DNA of 64,000 nucleotides from Chitinophagaceae bacterium (GTDB taxonomy: Bacteria > Bacteroidota > Bacteroidia > Chitinophagales > Chitinophagaceae). The notes under the pieces are model-generated. The model saw only the letters and a program-made list of their open reading frames with translations. It was not told where the DNA came from and searched no databases. The position numbers and the translations under genes were made by a program. Of the stretch, positions 43,437 through 51,468 are shown in pieces; within the stretch, counting starts at the first letter, position 1, and each line of letters begins with the position of its first letter. The stretch is taken from positions 1 through 64,000 of the forward strand of contig CANFKC010000009.1 of the NCBI GenBank assembly GCA_947447265.1. The letters are read 5' to 3'.

Positions 43437-43643
43437 ATGTCAGAAAAGCCGGGAAGGGTGTTGGGGTTAATGATGCGCTTTTGCGTTTACATTGCCGCAT
43501 TCAGTTTAATTTTTGCATTGCCAAACCTGGTCAAGTTCGGAGATTTTAGCCGGAATAAAGCTAACCTTAACACAACAATCGTCTTCCTGATCATTGCCGT
43601 AATTTTATATACGGTCAATAATATTTTGTCAAAAAAGCAATAA
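43437..43643 (+). CDS. Small two-helix membrane protein, 68 aa
   Basis: The 68-residue product has a basic N-terminus (MSEKPGRVLG) and two membrane helices (LMMRFCVYIAAFSLIFALP and TTIVFLIIAVILYTVNNIL) joined by a polar loop, ending LSKKQ. It follows the 180-aa gene by 30 bp on the same strand. No family is recognised. The codon use and composition look like a true gene. Confidence 0.65.
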   Translation: MSEKPGRVLGLMMRFCVYIAAFSLIFALPNLVKFGDFSRNKANLNTTIVFLIIAVILYTVNNILSKKQ

Positions 43644-43874
43644 TGATACAATTGCAGTCTTAGGAACATTGACGAAATATGATGTATCACATGACGCAGT
43701 TATTTTTCTTTTATGCGAGGCGCAAAATCGGCGAATAGCAAGCTATTTGAAGACTTTTGCAATGAAGCAGAAATGGAAAAGAGTAAGTTAAATGGTATAC
43801 TTTATTTTATCAACGTTCCTTAAATCCGTTCATTTTAATTAGATTGCAGTATAAAACCAAAAAAGAGAATTTTT

Positions 43875-44075
43875 ATGGATACTCCACAAAACGAAAAGCC
43901 GGCGGAAAAACCAGCTGAACCGGTAAAAAAAGCTGCACCAACAAAGTTGCCATCAAAGCCTATTTCATTTTCAGGCCAGCAACAATCTAAAAAAGGCGCA
44001 AAAGGACCTAAATCAAATTTCAGTTCGCAGAAGAAGGGTGGTGTGAACCTGATGAGGAAATTGAGCGGAATGTAA
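43875..44075 (+). CDS. Small Lys/Pro-rich basic protein, 66 aa
   Basis: The 66-residue protein starts with an acidic/Pro-rich stretch (MDTPQNEKPAEKPAEPVKK). It becomes strongly basic and Gly/Ser/Gln-rich (QQQSKKGAKGPKSNFSSQKKGG) and ends in a hydrophobic-basic tail (VNLMRKLSGM). It is disordered-looking, about a quarter Lys, and could bind nucleic acid, like small histone-H1-like proteins (inference). A good terminator follows at 44127, supporting expression. A 36-codon frame upstream (43713-43823) is unsupported. Confidence 0.65.
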   Translation: MDTPQNEKPAEKPAEPVKKAAPTKLPSKPISFSGQQQSKKGAKGPKSNFSSQKKGGVNLMRKLSGM

Positions 44076-44126
44076 TTGTTAACCGTAGCTCAGGACCGAG
44101 AAAAACAAAATTCAATTTACTTATTT

Positions 44127-44165
44127 GCTTAGACAATCAAACTAATGATTGTCTAAGCTTTTTTT
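44127..44165 (+). terminator. Rho-independent terminator after the Lys-rich gene
   Basis: A perfect 13-bp stem (GCTTAGACAATCA / TGATTGTCTAAGC, loop AACTA) is followed by seven Ts. It is 51 bp after the 66-codon gene and faces the convergent operon. Confidence 0.9.
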
Positions 44166-44187
44166 ATGTAATAGTGTGCACTCTGCA

Positions 44188-44757
44188 CTACAAACCACTA
44201 CTCAATCTCAGCATCCTGTTATCTACCCAGTTAAAGAAAACATCAGGCTGGTAAGTACGCCAGTTGGGGTTTTCCATAAAGGTAATGTAGCGGTTAATGC
44301 GTGTTTGTATAAAATCATATTGCGTTTGCTGGGGCGTATTAATAGCTACCACCCAACCACCTTCGTCGCGGGTATCTTCGCTCCATTCTTCATAGTATTC
44401 GCTGTCGCTGCTATGGAAGTTGAGTACATTTTCAGTTATCAAAATGAATTTGACAATGCCCTGCTTTATCATAACATCAATAATAGACCGCTTCAGCTGC
44501 ATGATGTCGTTTTCTACAGCATCATTCCATTCGCCTATCATTTCTATTACAGCATAGTTCATATCATACTCTACAAACAAAACCTTCATGTACAGAGTTC
44601 GTGAACCAAACTCGTCCCATTGCGGATGTATGTAGTAGTTATAAACCGTGTTCGAAAATTCGAACTCGCTATGTTCTAAACCAAAAAAGGGCGATTGCTC
44701 GTCCTCTTCGGCAATATATAAGTGCCGCCAATTGTAAAAAGGCTCTATTTCATGCAT
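44188..44757 (-). CDS. Hypothetical soluble protein, 189 aa
   Basis: I do not recognise a named family. The 189-residue acidic protein is rich in Tyr, Trp, Asp and Glu (FYNWRHLYIAEEDEQSPF; HPQWDEFGSRTLYMKVL; YYEEWSEDTRDEGGWVVA), with no signal peptide or membrane segment. It is the last gene of the minus-strand operon after the rhodanese gene (15-bp gap). Its central helix and strand pattern suggests an alpha/beta fold. Co-location with ddl and the PASTA gene suggests, but does not prove, an envelope link. Confidence 0.75.
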   Translation of the reverse strand: MHEIEPFYNWRHLYIAEEDEQSPFFGLEHSEFEFSNTVYNYYIHPQWDEFGSRTLYMKVLFVEYDMNYAVIEMIGEWNDAVENDIMQLKRSIIDVMIKQGIVKFILITENVLNFHSSDSEYYEEWSEDTRDEGGWVVAINTPQQTQYDFIQTRINRYITFMENPNWRTYQPDVFFNWVDNRMLRLSSGL

Positions 44758-44772
44758 TCTAAAATCAATTTC

Positions 44773-45081
44773 TTATCCGCCAAATTTCATTCTCCAATCA
44801 TTCATACCACCAACTACATTCACAACATTAGTGAAGCCAGCCTGTTCCAGCATCATAGCTGCCTGCATACTGCGCGCACCCGCCTTGCAATGCAAAATCA
44901 CTTCTTCGTCTTTCAGGTCTTCTATACTCTCAATCTGCAGGCCCATTATCTGGCCTAAAGGCAGCAGCGTTGCACCAATATTAAATTCGGCATATTCCGC
45001 TGGTTCGCGCACGTCAATAACATGCAGAGGTTCACCGGCATCCATTCTTGCTTTTAATTCTTCAACCGAGATGTTTTTCAT
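44773..45081 (-). CDS. Single-domain rhodanese-like protein
   Basis: The 102-residue protein is one rhodanese domain, with LHVIDVREPAEYAEFNIG at the entry motif. The active-site loop is HCKAGARSMQAA with Cys65, a six-residue loop as in sulfur transferases of the GlpE/PspE type. A conserved VVNVVGGMNDW precedes the end. It probably carries persulfide sulfur; the partner is unknown. It lies 3 bp after the T9SS protein gene in the ddl operon. Confidence 0.92.
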   Translation of the reverse strand: MKNISVEELKARMDAGEPLHVIDVREPAEYAEFNIGATLLPLGQIMGLQIESIEDLKDEEVILHCKAGARSMQAAMMLEQAGFTNVVNVVGGMNDWRMKFGG

Positions 45082-45084
45082 CTT

Positions 45085-46941
45085 TTATAGTTTTATTAGT
45101 TTTTGAGGTACACCGGCCACTCCATCTTCATAAACGTTTACCAGGTACATACCCGCAGGCAATTTACTTACATCCAGCTTTGCTCCTGTGGTTACCTTTC
45201 CGGAAAGTACCGTCTGGCCCTGCAGGTTACAAATTGTATAGTTAGCTACGTCGTCGCCAGGAAAATAAACGTTCACTTCGTCGTATGCTGGGTTTGGAGC
45301 AATACTCCAGGTTTTCTTTACAGCTACGGCAGCATCAGTAATGTGGCTCGATGTTATGTTTTGTCCAAGTAAAGGCCGCATCATAATAGCGCCCTGTATG
45401 GTAGAAGGGCTCCATGTAGCCAGCACGTTATAATAAGCGTGGTTACCGCCTATGCGGTTCATATCCAGGCCGAAGTACAGGCTGTCATCACCACTTTCCG
45501 CTGGCATAAATACACCGGCATAAAAGGTGCCGGCCGGCAACGGAACGGGTGTTTCAAATTTGTATACCCAAAAGTGATTTATGGTATCCGGATAGCCGGG
45601 ATTACAATCATATTGCTGGTATATCAAGTGGTCAGCAGATGCGCCATTTACGCCTGCCAACGATGAATATAGCTGTATGTCGAATGATTTATAGGATGCT
45701 GATGGCACCTGACGGCCAAAATAAATAGCCATTCCCTGCATAGTATCGGGTACATTAAGATGGTATTCAATGGAGATTTTGCCAGGCAAAGTTGGCAACA
45801 GCGTAATGTAATAACTCTGTTCTGCCGAACCATCGTCGTAAGCAAGGTAATTATCAAACACCTGTTGTTTTACTATGGTGTCGTTAGGCAATGTGCCCGT
45901 TCCGGTCGTCGATTCGAACCAAAATTTGTTTTCAAATACTACCTTCTGAAACGCGGAGCCCGGTGAAACAGTTGTAGTATAAGCTGTATTGGTCAAACCA
46001 TGTGTACTTGTTGCAGGAAGCGTTGCTGTAGCCGTTGTAGGGGCTTGTAACACGGTGCCCGAACCTAGGTCAGTTGCTGAAAAATGATGGGTAATTGTTT
46101 GGGCAGATGTTAGGTTATGCACGCTGTCTTTATAGCTTGACGCCCTTTCTGCAGAAGGGTTGGCATAAAACTGGCGGTATGGCATTGCTGTATAGTCGTT
46201 CAGTAAAAATGTTGGGCTACTTGAAAAACCTACATCACCTATTGCTGTATCGCCGATGTTACGGTGCGCATCCAGCCTAATGTAATCCAGGTTCCAGATG
46301 GCATCAGAATAGTTGAGAGCTGCAATATTGACAAACCTAAACTGGAAATTATTATGAAAATAAAGGGAATCCGTTATCGGTATCATTACCTGTGTAAACG
46401 GTTGAACCGACGAGCCCTCAATTTTCCATGTGCGTTTGAAATTGCCATACCTGTCACGCAGAAAAAGCATAAATGAATCGTCTCTCAACGGGTAAAAGCC
46501 ATTGCCTTGCGGTTGATAGAAGAAGCTAAGATAAAGACTATCGGCTGCGCTATAGGTACTAAGGTCGATAGGTTTAGAGGTAAGGCTATCAGCGAAATTA
46601 AACGCGGAGTTGCTGAAAGGATTCCATGGCAACCCAAGTGGATTGAGCGCATCGAACGTAGCAACACCCCGACTAACCGGGCTAACGCACATGGTGTTAT
46701 TAATGTAAACCTGATTTTCCACCCATTTTGCCGCATCGGGGTAAAGGTCGTAGCTAGTGAAATCTTCAAAAAAAGGCAGGCTTAGTGCCGTTTTTTTCTG
46801 CGCCTGCTGCGGCGCCGCATTCTTATTAAACAGCTCAGGATTGCATACCAATGGCCCCTTATGTTCCTGCGCCAGAAGTGCAGTGGCAATAAACAATTGT
46901 AGAAAAAGAGTAGTAAATATTATTATTTTATTCGTTTTCAC
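45085..46941 (-). CDS. Secreted T9SS-targeted protein, 618 aa
   Basis: A signal peptide (1-24, ending ALLAQ) precedes about 500 residues of beta-rich sequence without a named domain. It has an FEDFTSYDLYPDAAKWV stretch typical of choice-of-anchor/jellyroll surface proteins and a segment LYLSFFYQPQGNGFYP. The C-terminal ~75 residues (SIAPNPAYDEVNVYF to LIKL) are a type A T9SS sorting domain. It overlaps the PASTA gene stop by 4 nt (ATGA), so translation is coupled. Its role at the surface is unknown. Confidence 0.88.
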   Translation of the reverse strand: MKTNKIIIFTTLFLQLFIATALLAQEHKGPLVCNPELFNKNAAPQQAQKKTALSLPFFEDFTSYDLYPDAAKWVENQVYINNTMCVSPVSRGVATFDALNPLGLPWNPFSNSAFNFADSLTSKPIDLSTYSAADSLYLSFFYQPQGNGFYPLRDDSFMLFLRDRYGNFKRTWKIEGSSVQPFTQVMIPITDSLYFHNNFQFRFVNIAALNYSDAIWNLDYIRLDAHRNIGDTAIGDVGFSSSPTFLLNDYTAMPYRQFYANPSAERASSYKDSVHNLTSAQTITHHFSATDLGSGTVLQAPTTATATLPATSTHGLTNTAYTTTVSPGSAFQKVVFENKFWFESTTGTGTLPNDTIVKQQVFDNYLAYDDGSAEQSYYITLLPTLPGKISIEYHLNVPDTMQGMAIYFGRQVPSASYKSFDIQLYSSLAGVNGASADHLIYQQYDCNPGYPDTINHFWVYKFETPVPLPAGTFYAGVFMPAESGDDSLYFGLDMNRIGGNHAYYNVLATWSPSTIQGAIMMRPLLGQNITSSHITDAAVAVKKTWSIAPNPAYDEVNVYFPGDDVANYTICNLQGQTVLSGKVTTGAKLDVSKLPAGMYLVNVYEDGVAGVPQKLIKL

Positions 46942-47795
46942 TGATCTTCGTCAGGGTTTTTTTTTTGATTAACGGGATCATCGCCTGTATTATTGTCTTT
47001 TGGGCTGCTTCCATAGTCGCTTTCATCTGGATGCTGCTTAATGGAGAGGCTGATATCGGCACCCATTTTTATTTTATTACGTCCGCCTGTTTCGTTAGTC
47101 GGGCTAGGCCTTTGTAAAATGATGTAGGCTGAGGCGGTATCTACTATTTCGCCACTGGACATATCTGTGTAGATAATAGGGAGCAGATTGTATTGGTTAA
47201 TCAGCGCCATAGCTTCATCGACGGTCATCCGGATAACATCGGGAACGTCGAATTCTGTATTACCCAAACCATTACCTATCACCAGCGATATTTTACTGCC
47301 TTGCGGTATCATTTCGCCCGGCCTGATTGGTGAGCCTTTATACAGTTGTTCCTTGATCGCGCCACGGGCAATATCCGGAACGTAGCTAGTATCGCCAACA
47401 AACATTTTATTGTTTTTCAACAGCATTTCAGCACTGCGATACGAAAGGCTTATCAGGTTAGGCATCGGCACGCGCAATGGCGTAAGGCTATTCACCGTTA
47501 TCATAACAATACGGCCTGTTTTTACTATAGAACCGGTGTCTGGCACTTGTTTCAAAACCACCATTGGTTTGGCATTCGGGTCGTAAGTAGAATCTACCTG
47601 CACTTCAAAATGCATTTCGTGCAGCTGGTTTATAGCCGCGTCCATCGTTTTGCCTTTCAGATTGGGTATAGTCACAGATTCCCCATGATGCGTGAAGAAA
47701 CTCAGCATCAGGAAAAAGAAAATATAGATAACTGCAAATACTGCTGCTACCATGAGTAAATTAAACCAGAACGACCGTTTTGTCTTTTCCTGCAT
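46938..47795 (-). CDS. Membrane-anchored PASTA-domain protein without kinase
   Basis: The 285-residue protein has a short cytoplasmic start, one membrane helix (about 10-35) and three PASTA domains (about 42-112, 113-180, 185-255). The motifs are VTIPNLKGKTMDAAINQLHEM, VPMPNLISLSYRSAEMLLKNN and FDVPDVIRMTVDEAMALINQ. An acidic disordered tail follows (SDYGSSPKDNNTGDDPVNQ). PASTA domains bind uncrosslinked peptidoglycan or muropeptides, usually on Ser/Thr kinases or PBPs. Here there is no catalytic domain, and the gene sits 7 bp after ddl, so a role in peptidoglycan sensing or organisation is likely (inference). Confidence 0.92.
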   Translation of the reverse strand: MQEKTKRSFWFNLLMVAAVFAVIYIFFFLMLSFFTHHGESVTIPNLKGKTMDAAINQLHEMHFEVQVDSTYDPNAKPMVVLKQVPDTGSIVKTGRIVMITVNSLTPLRVPMPNLISLSYRSAEMLLKNNKMFVGDTSYVPDIARGAIKEQLYKGSPIRPGEMIPQGSKISLVIGNGLGNTEFDVPDVIRMTVDEAMALINQYNLLPIIYTDMSSGEIVDTASAYIILQRPSPTNETGGRNKIKMGADISLSIKQHPDESDYGSSPKDNNTGDDPVNQKKNPDEDQ

Positions 47796-47802
47796 AACTA
47801 TA

Positions 47803-48795
47803 TTAGGAGTGGTTTTTTAAACAATCTTCCAGTAATTCGCCATAAAAATCGGTTAACGACCTCCCTGAAGCCCTTACCTGCTGCGGCACAATGCTGTTTT
47901 CACTTTGTCCAGGCATAGTATTTACTTCAAGAAAGAAGAGCTTGTTGGTGGTACCTTGTAAAATAAAGTCCATTCTAACAACACCCCTGCAATTCAGGTG
48001 CCTGTAAATATACATGGCTTTACTTTCCAGTTGTTCACGCAGGTTATTATCAATGTTTGCTGGTGTAATTTCGTTGGTTACGCCGGGTGTATATTTTGCT
48101 TCGTAGTCGAAAAATTCGTTTTTACTTACAATTTCTGTTGCCGGCAATGCATGTAATACGCCATTCACCCTGTAGAGGCCTATAGTCAATTCGCGGCCTT
48201 CAATAAACTCTTCAATCAGTACCTGTTTATCTTCCCTGAACGCCTTTTCTATTGCCGGGAATAGCTCCTCTACATTCTTCACCTTACTTACGCCGAGGCT
48301 GCTGCCGCTTTCGTTAGGCTTCACAAAAACAGGTAGTTTTAATTCATCAAGGATGGCGCCCATGGAATACGGGTCTCCTTTTATAAGGTGAACAGAATTT
48401 GCGATATTCACCACGTTGAAAGCCTTGACTACCTTGTTGCAATAGCTTTTATTAAAAGTAAGCGCGGATACTATTGCATTGCAGGTGGTGTAAGGTATCT
48501 GTAACATGTCCAGATAACCCTGTACACGGCCGTCTTCACCCGGCGAGCCATGCATGGCTATAAAAACGCAGTCGAAAGTGATTTTTGAACCGTCAATAAG
48601 CAGGCTAAAGTCGTTTTTGTCAACTGGTAATTTTACGCCATTATGCTCATGATACCACTCGTCTTTAGTGATAATTATCTTGAAAATATTGTATATTTCC
48701 TTGTTAAGGCTTTTTTCTATAGTAGCAGCAGTTTGTATAGAGATGACATATTCACCTGAATAACCGCCTGCGAGTAAAGCAATATTTTTCTTCAT
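47803..48795 (-). CDS. ddl: D-alanine--D-alanine ligase
   Basis: Ddl joins two D-alanines with ATP to make the dipeptide end of the peptidoglycan stem. The protein (330 residues from ATG 48795) has the ATP-grasp fold. It has NIALLAGGYSGEYVISI at the start, FIAMHGSPGEDGRVQGYLD, KPNESGSSLGVSKV (ATP loop), EEFIEGRELTIG and the Mg site FLEVNTMPGQSENSIVPQQ. The longer TTG start (48804) adds three residues and is unlikely. The promoter is at 48828, and PASTA, T9SS, rhodanese and an unknown gene follow. Confidence 0.96.
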   Translation of the reverse strand: MKKNIALLAGGYSGEYVISIQTAATIEKSLNKEIYNIFKIIITKDEWYHEHNGVKLPVDKNDFSLLIDGSKITFDCVFIAMHGSPGEDGRVQGYLDMLQIPYTTCNAIVSALTFNKSYCNKVVKAFNVVNIANSVHLIKGDPYSMGAILDELKLPVFVKPNESGSSLGVSKVKNVEELFPAIEKAFREDKQVLIEEFIEGRELTIGLYRVNGVLHALPATEIVSKNEFFDYEAKYTPGVTNEITPANIDNNLREQLESKAMYIYRHLNCRGVVRMDFILQGTTNKLFFLEVNTMPGQSENSIVPQQVRASGRSLTDFYGELLEDCLKNHS

Positions 48796-48827
48796 TATGT
48801 TCAAAAACGGGAATAATTGACCGCACC

Positions 48828-48835
48828 CAAAGGTA
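48828..48835 (-). promoter_or_regulatory. -7 box (TAccTTTG) of the ddl operon
   Basis: TAccTTTG on the minus strand lies 32 nt before ATG 48795, predicting a ~27-nt leader. Confidence 0.6.
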
Positions 48836-48911
48836 ATGTAACCGAGGCATATCTTTTAACATCTGTACAGGGGAATTACGTTAAAATTGCGCGGGTTCCC
48901 AAAAGGGTAAG

Positions 48912-49514
48912 TTATTTCTTATATACCTGGATAGTCCAGGAATGGCCAGCCGCATTATAAACACGTGTAGAATCGACCAAAGTGAGCAATGAATTTAATT
49001 TGTCCCAGTATTTTGTCTGCACCTTACCGTGCTTATCTACTATGCTGAAAATTATAATTCCACCTTCCGTCAGGTGTGGAAAAAGTGCCTGAATTGCGGC
49101 TTTGGGGTCATCGAGGTAATAAATGCTTTCATTGTAAACTATGGCGTCATAACTACCGGTAATCTTTAATTTGTTGAGATCTCCGACCCGGAATTCTGTG
49201 GTACTGTTGGCCAGTTGTTGTGCATTGGCAATTGCCACATCGCTAAAATCTACTCCGGTATAGTGAGTATACGAGCCGGCCGCGAATTTTTCTTGCAAAA
49301 TGCCTTCTCCACAGCCGAGGTCCAGCACACGCGGATGCTTGCAAAAGAAACCGATATACCCTGTAATGATGTTGTACCGGGCCAGTTCACCTATATCGCG
49401 TAACCCATTCCAGGTGCCATTTTCGAATTGCTGGTTGAATTTGTATTGTTGTGAGGTCTTCCTCTTTATAAAAGAAGTCACCTTATCCAGTAGCGATCGT
49501 TTCTTTGGCTCCAT
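48912..49514 (-). CDS. Class I SAM-dependent methyltransferase
   Basis: This ~200-residue methyltransferase has a basic N-terminus (EPKKRSLLDKVTSFIKRKTS), motif I VLDLGCGEGILQEKF, motif II YTGVDFSDVAI, EFRVGDLNKL and VYNESIYYLDDP. A C-terminal strand closes it (AAGHSWTIQVYKK). It resembles small Methyltransf_23/25 proteins; the substrate is unknown. The open frame begins at TTG 49523, inside the promoter box, so ATG 49514 is the start. The box ends 6 nt before it. Confidence 0.87.
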   Translation of the reverse strand: MEPKKRSLLDKVTSFIKRKTSQQYKFNQQFENGTWNGLRDIGELARYNIITGYIGFFCKHPRVLDLGCGEGILQEKFAAGSYTHYTGVDFSDVAIANAQQLANSTTEFRVGDLNKLKITGSYDAIVYNESIYYLDDPKAAIQALFPHLTEGGIIIFSIVDKHGKVQTKYWDKLNSLLTLVDSTRVYNAAGHSWTIQVYKK

Positions 49515-49520
49515 TAATTT

Positions 49521-49528
49521 CAAAGGTA
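49521..49528 (-). promoter_or_regulatory. -7 box (TAccTTTG) abutting methyltransferase start
   Basis: TAccTTTG on the minus strand ends 6 nt before the ATG at 49514, again giving almost no leader. Confidence 0.55.
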
Positions 49529-49634
49529 AAACTCAAAACTTAAAAATATTCGTTTTGAGCAAGAGGGGAGCGGTATTTTTGATTCCGGGGATTGGCGGTG
49601 CCATTACCCAACGGCGCTCTAATTTTCAGCAGGG

Positions 49635-50252
49635 CTAGTCATTTTCCGGCCACTTGCCTGCGCCAGCTCTGAGCAGGGTTGGTTCACCGCTGGTGCAATC
49701 GATAATTGTAGAAGATATGATACCGCCAATGCCCCCGTCAATCACAATATCTACCAAATCGCCGAAAATATCATGCATCATTTCCGGATCGGTAATATAT
49801 TCTACATCAGCATCCATGGGTAGCGATGCGCTCATTAACGGATTGCCAAGTTCCTTTACGATGTCATGGCATATTTTATTGTTAGGTATGCGGATACCGA
49901 CAGTATCCTTTTTTGTCTTCAATAACTTCGGCACCTGCTTGCTGGCATCTAAAATAAAAGTATATGGGCCAGGCAATAGTGATTTCAGTAAGCGGAAAAC
50001 CGGCGTATCTACACTTTTGGCATAATCGCTCAGGTGACTCAGGTCGCAACATATAAAAGAAAATTGCGCTTTTTTAATATCAATTTTCTTTATCCTGGCA
50101 ATTTTGGCTATAGCTTCCGGGTTAGAAATATCGCAACCAATACCATAAATAGTATCGGTAGGGTATATGACTACACCTCCTTTCCGTAAACAGTCGGCCA
50201 CCGTTTTAATATTTCGGGGCTGCGGATTATCAGGATGTATTTGCAATAGCAT
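49635..50252 (-). CDS. L-threonylcarbamoyladenylate synthase (Sua5/YrdC)
   Basis: This enzyme makes threonylcarbamoyl-AMP from Thr, bicarbonate and ATP for t6A37 of tRNAs. The 205-residue protein is a YrdC domain. It has GGVVIYPTDTIYGIGCDISN (substrate cleft), KARIKK-like basic segment IARIKKIDIKKAQFSFIC, LLPGPYTFILDASK and GIRIPNN. The C-terminal IIDCTSGEPTLLRAGAG is diagnostic. A TAccTTTG box ends 4 nt before the ATG, so the message is near-leaderless. Confidence 0.94.
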   Translation of the reverse strand: MLLQIHPDNPQPRNIKTVADCLRKGGVVIYPTDTIYGIGCDISNPEAIAKIARIKKIDIKKAQFSFICCDLSHLSDYAKSVDTPVFRLLKSLLPGPYTFILDASKQVPKLLKTKKDTVGIRIPNNKICHDIVKELGNPLMSASLPMDADVEYITDPEMMHDIFGDLVDIVIDGGIGGIISSTIIDCTSGEPTLLRAGAGKWPEND

Positions 50253-50256
50253 ACTG

Positions 50257-50264
50257 CAAAGGTA
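50257..50264 (-). promoter_or_regulatory. -7 box (TAccTTTG) abutting Sua5 start
   Basis: TAccTTTG on the minus strand ends 4 nt before ATG 50252. The N-terminus MLLQIHPDNPQPRN fits homologues, so the start is secure and the leader minimal. Confidence 0.6.
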
Positions 50265-50319
50265 CGAAAATCTCAGCCTACCTTATGCCACACGCGTCAG
50301 CCATTTTAACAAAATAGTA

Positions 50320-50463
50320 CTACCTGCCACGGTAACCGTGATGCCAATGATGATGCGGACGCATATGGTAATAGTGGCGATGCCTTGGTTCCTGCACAAC
50401 TATGCAGGATGCGAAAGAGACAGTGATCAACACGATCAACGCCAGTTTCTTTATTGTTTCCAT
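50320..50463 (-). CDS. Tiny His-rich lipoprotein, 47 aa
   Basis: ATG 50463 opens 47 codons ending TAG at 50320. The N-terminus is a lipoprotein signal (METIKKLALIVLITVSFASC) with Cys20 at a good lipobox (FASC). The mature 28 residues contain eight histidines between residues 28 and 42 (PRHRHYYHMRPHHHWHHGYRGR region) plus Arg, Tyr and Trp. It could bind metal at the envelope (inference). It lies just upstream of the Sua5 gene on the same strand. Confidence 0.65.
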   Translation of the reverse strand: METIKKLALIVLITVSFASCIVVQEPRHRHYYHMRPHHHWHHGYRGR

Positions 50464-50582
50464 GTTTTGATGAGTTTAAAACATAGAATACAAAGCAGGT
50501 ACCAAAGTTTAAAGGCCTCCGGACTTTTAATGGAATTTAACAGCCCGCCGTTGGGGCGCGGACTAATTAAATACTGTCCAAG

Positions 50583-51245
50583 CTATTCAATTCCCCTGTT
50601 CAGGAAATTAATAAAAGGTTTCATCGTGTCGAAGATATTTACAACGTCCTTAACCAGACTCTTTGAGGTAAGTTCTTCGTCGGCAAGGCCCTTGTGGCCT
50701 ACGACAAAACTCTTGTGTTTAAGGTACTCAATTGCAGGGTTGTCTTCTGCGTATCCCGCAGGAACCTTCTTTAGTTTTTCACCCTCAATTTCAGAGAAGA
50801 GCTTTTTAAATTTTTTGTCGTTGATTATTTTTGTGAAGTCGTCAAAATTGTAGTCGATTTCCTGCCTTATTTTTTTGAGCGCATCAGGCTCAGGTTGCCA
50901 CAGCCCGCCACCAATAAAACATTTACCACCCGGTTCAATATGCAGGTAAAAGCCGGCGCCACTTCCTTTCCGGCCAGATTTACTAAAAGCCGCGCCGAAG
51001 TTTGGCTTGTATGGTGTTTTGTCTTTCCCGAACCTTACATCGCGGAAAATTCTGAAGATGCAGTCTTTTGCTTTGAGTTCAGAAAAATCGGCATCGGTTT
51101 TTGCCAGCCCCTTAATAATATCTGTAACCACAACCTCAAAATCTTCTTTAGCGGCAGTGTATTTATCGCGGTTCGCATCGAACCATTCCCTGTTATTATT
51201 TGTCGCGAGTTCTTGTAGAAAAGTTACTGTACTGGCTTGTAGCAT
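50583..51245 (-). CDS. DUF2461 family protein
   Basis: The 220-residue protein matches the DUF2461/TIGR02453 family. It starts with TFLQELATNNNREWFDANRDKY and has CIFRIFRDVRFGKDKTPYKPNFGA and GAGFYLHIEPGGKCFIGGGLW. This family occurs widely in bacteria and some fungi; its biochemical function is not established. No signal peptide or membrane segment is present. A small frame upstream ends 2 nt before its ATG, and coupling is possible. Confidence 0.9.
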   Translation of the reverse strand: MLQASTVTFLQELATNNNREWFDANRDKYTAAKEDFEVVVTDIIKGLAKTDADFSELKAKDCIFRIFRDVRFGKDKTPYKPNFGAAFSKSGRKGSGAGFYLHIEPGGKCFIGGGLWQPEPDALKKIRQEIDYNFDDFTKIINDKKFKKLFSEIEGEKLKKVPAGYAEDNPAIEYLKHKSFVVGHKGLADEELTSKSLVKDVVNIFDTMKPFINFLNRGIE

Positions 51246-51247
51246 TG

Positions 51248-51400
51248 TTATTCGGTTAGCGGTAATAAAGGTATATAATCAGCGTGATTTTTATGCGGTT
51301 GAATTTTTTTGACCGCCTCCATTGTCTCATTTTTTGTTTTTCCAATTGCAATCCCTCGTTTGTTTGATTGCATTTTTAAACTTTCCTCTGCTAATGTCAT
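51248..51400 (-). CDS. Possible small basic protein, 50 aa, coupled to DUF2461 gene
   Basis: ATG 51400 opens a 50-codon frame (MTLAEESLKMQSNKRGIAIG in part, then KTKNETMEAVKKIQPHK) whose TAA ends 2 nt before the DUF2461 ATG. Composition is protein-like, with Lys/Glu balance and an amphipathic helix. The frame is open further up to 51448, but that part is not convincing. No family is recognised. It overlaps the promoter region of the divergent gene at 51469. Confidence 0.4.
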   Translation of the reverse strand: MTLAEESLKMQSNKRGIAIGKTKNETMEAVKKIQPHKNHADYIPLLPLTE

Positions 51401-51468
51401 CGATATTTTTGGCAACCCCGAAAAGTTTGGCAAGCAAATTGCATACACTTAAACAAACCAGAAAATTT

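Noticed and set aside
43713-43823. 36-codon frame before the Lys-rich gene
   Set aside because: Short, no ribosome-binding or promoter signal, and no family; insufficient support.
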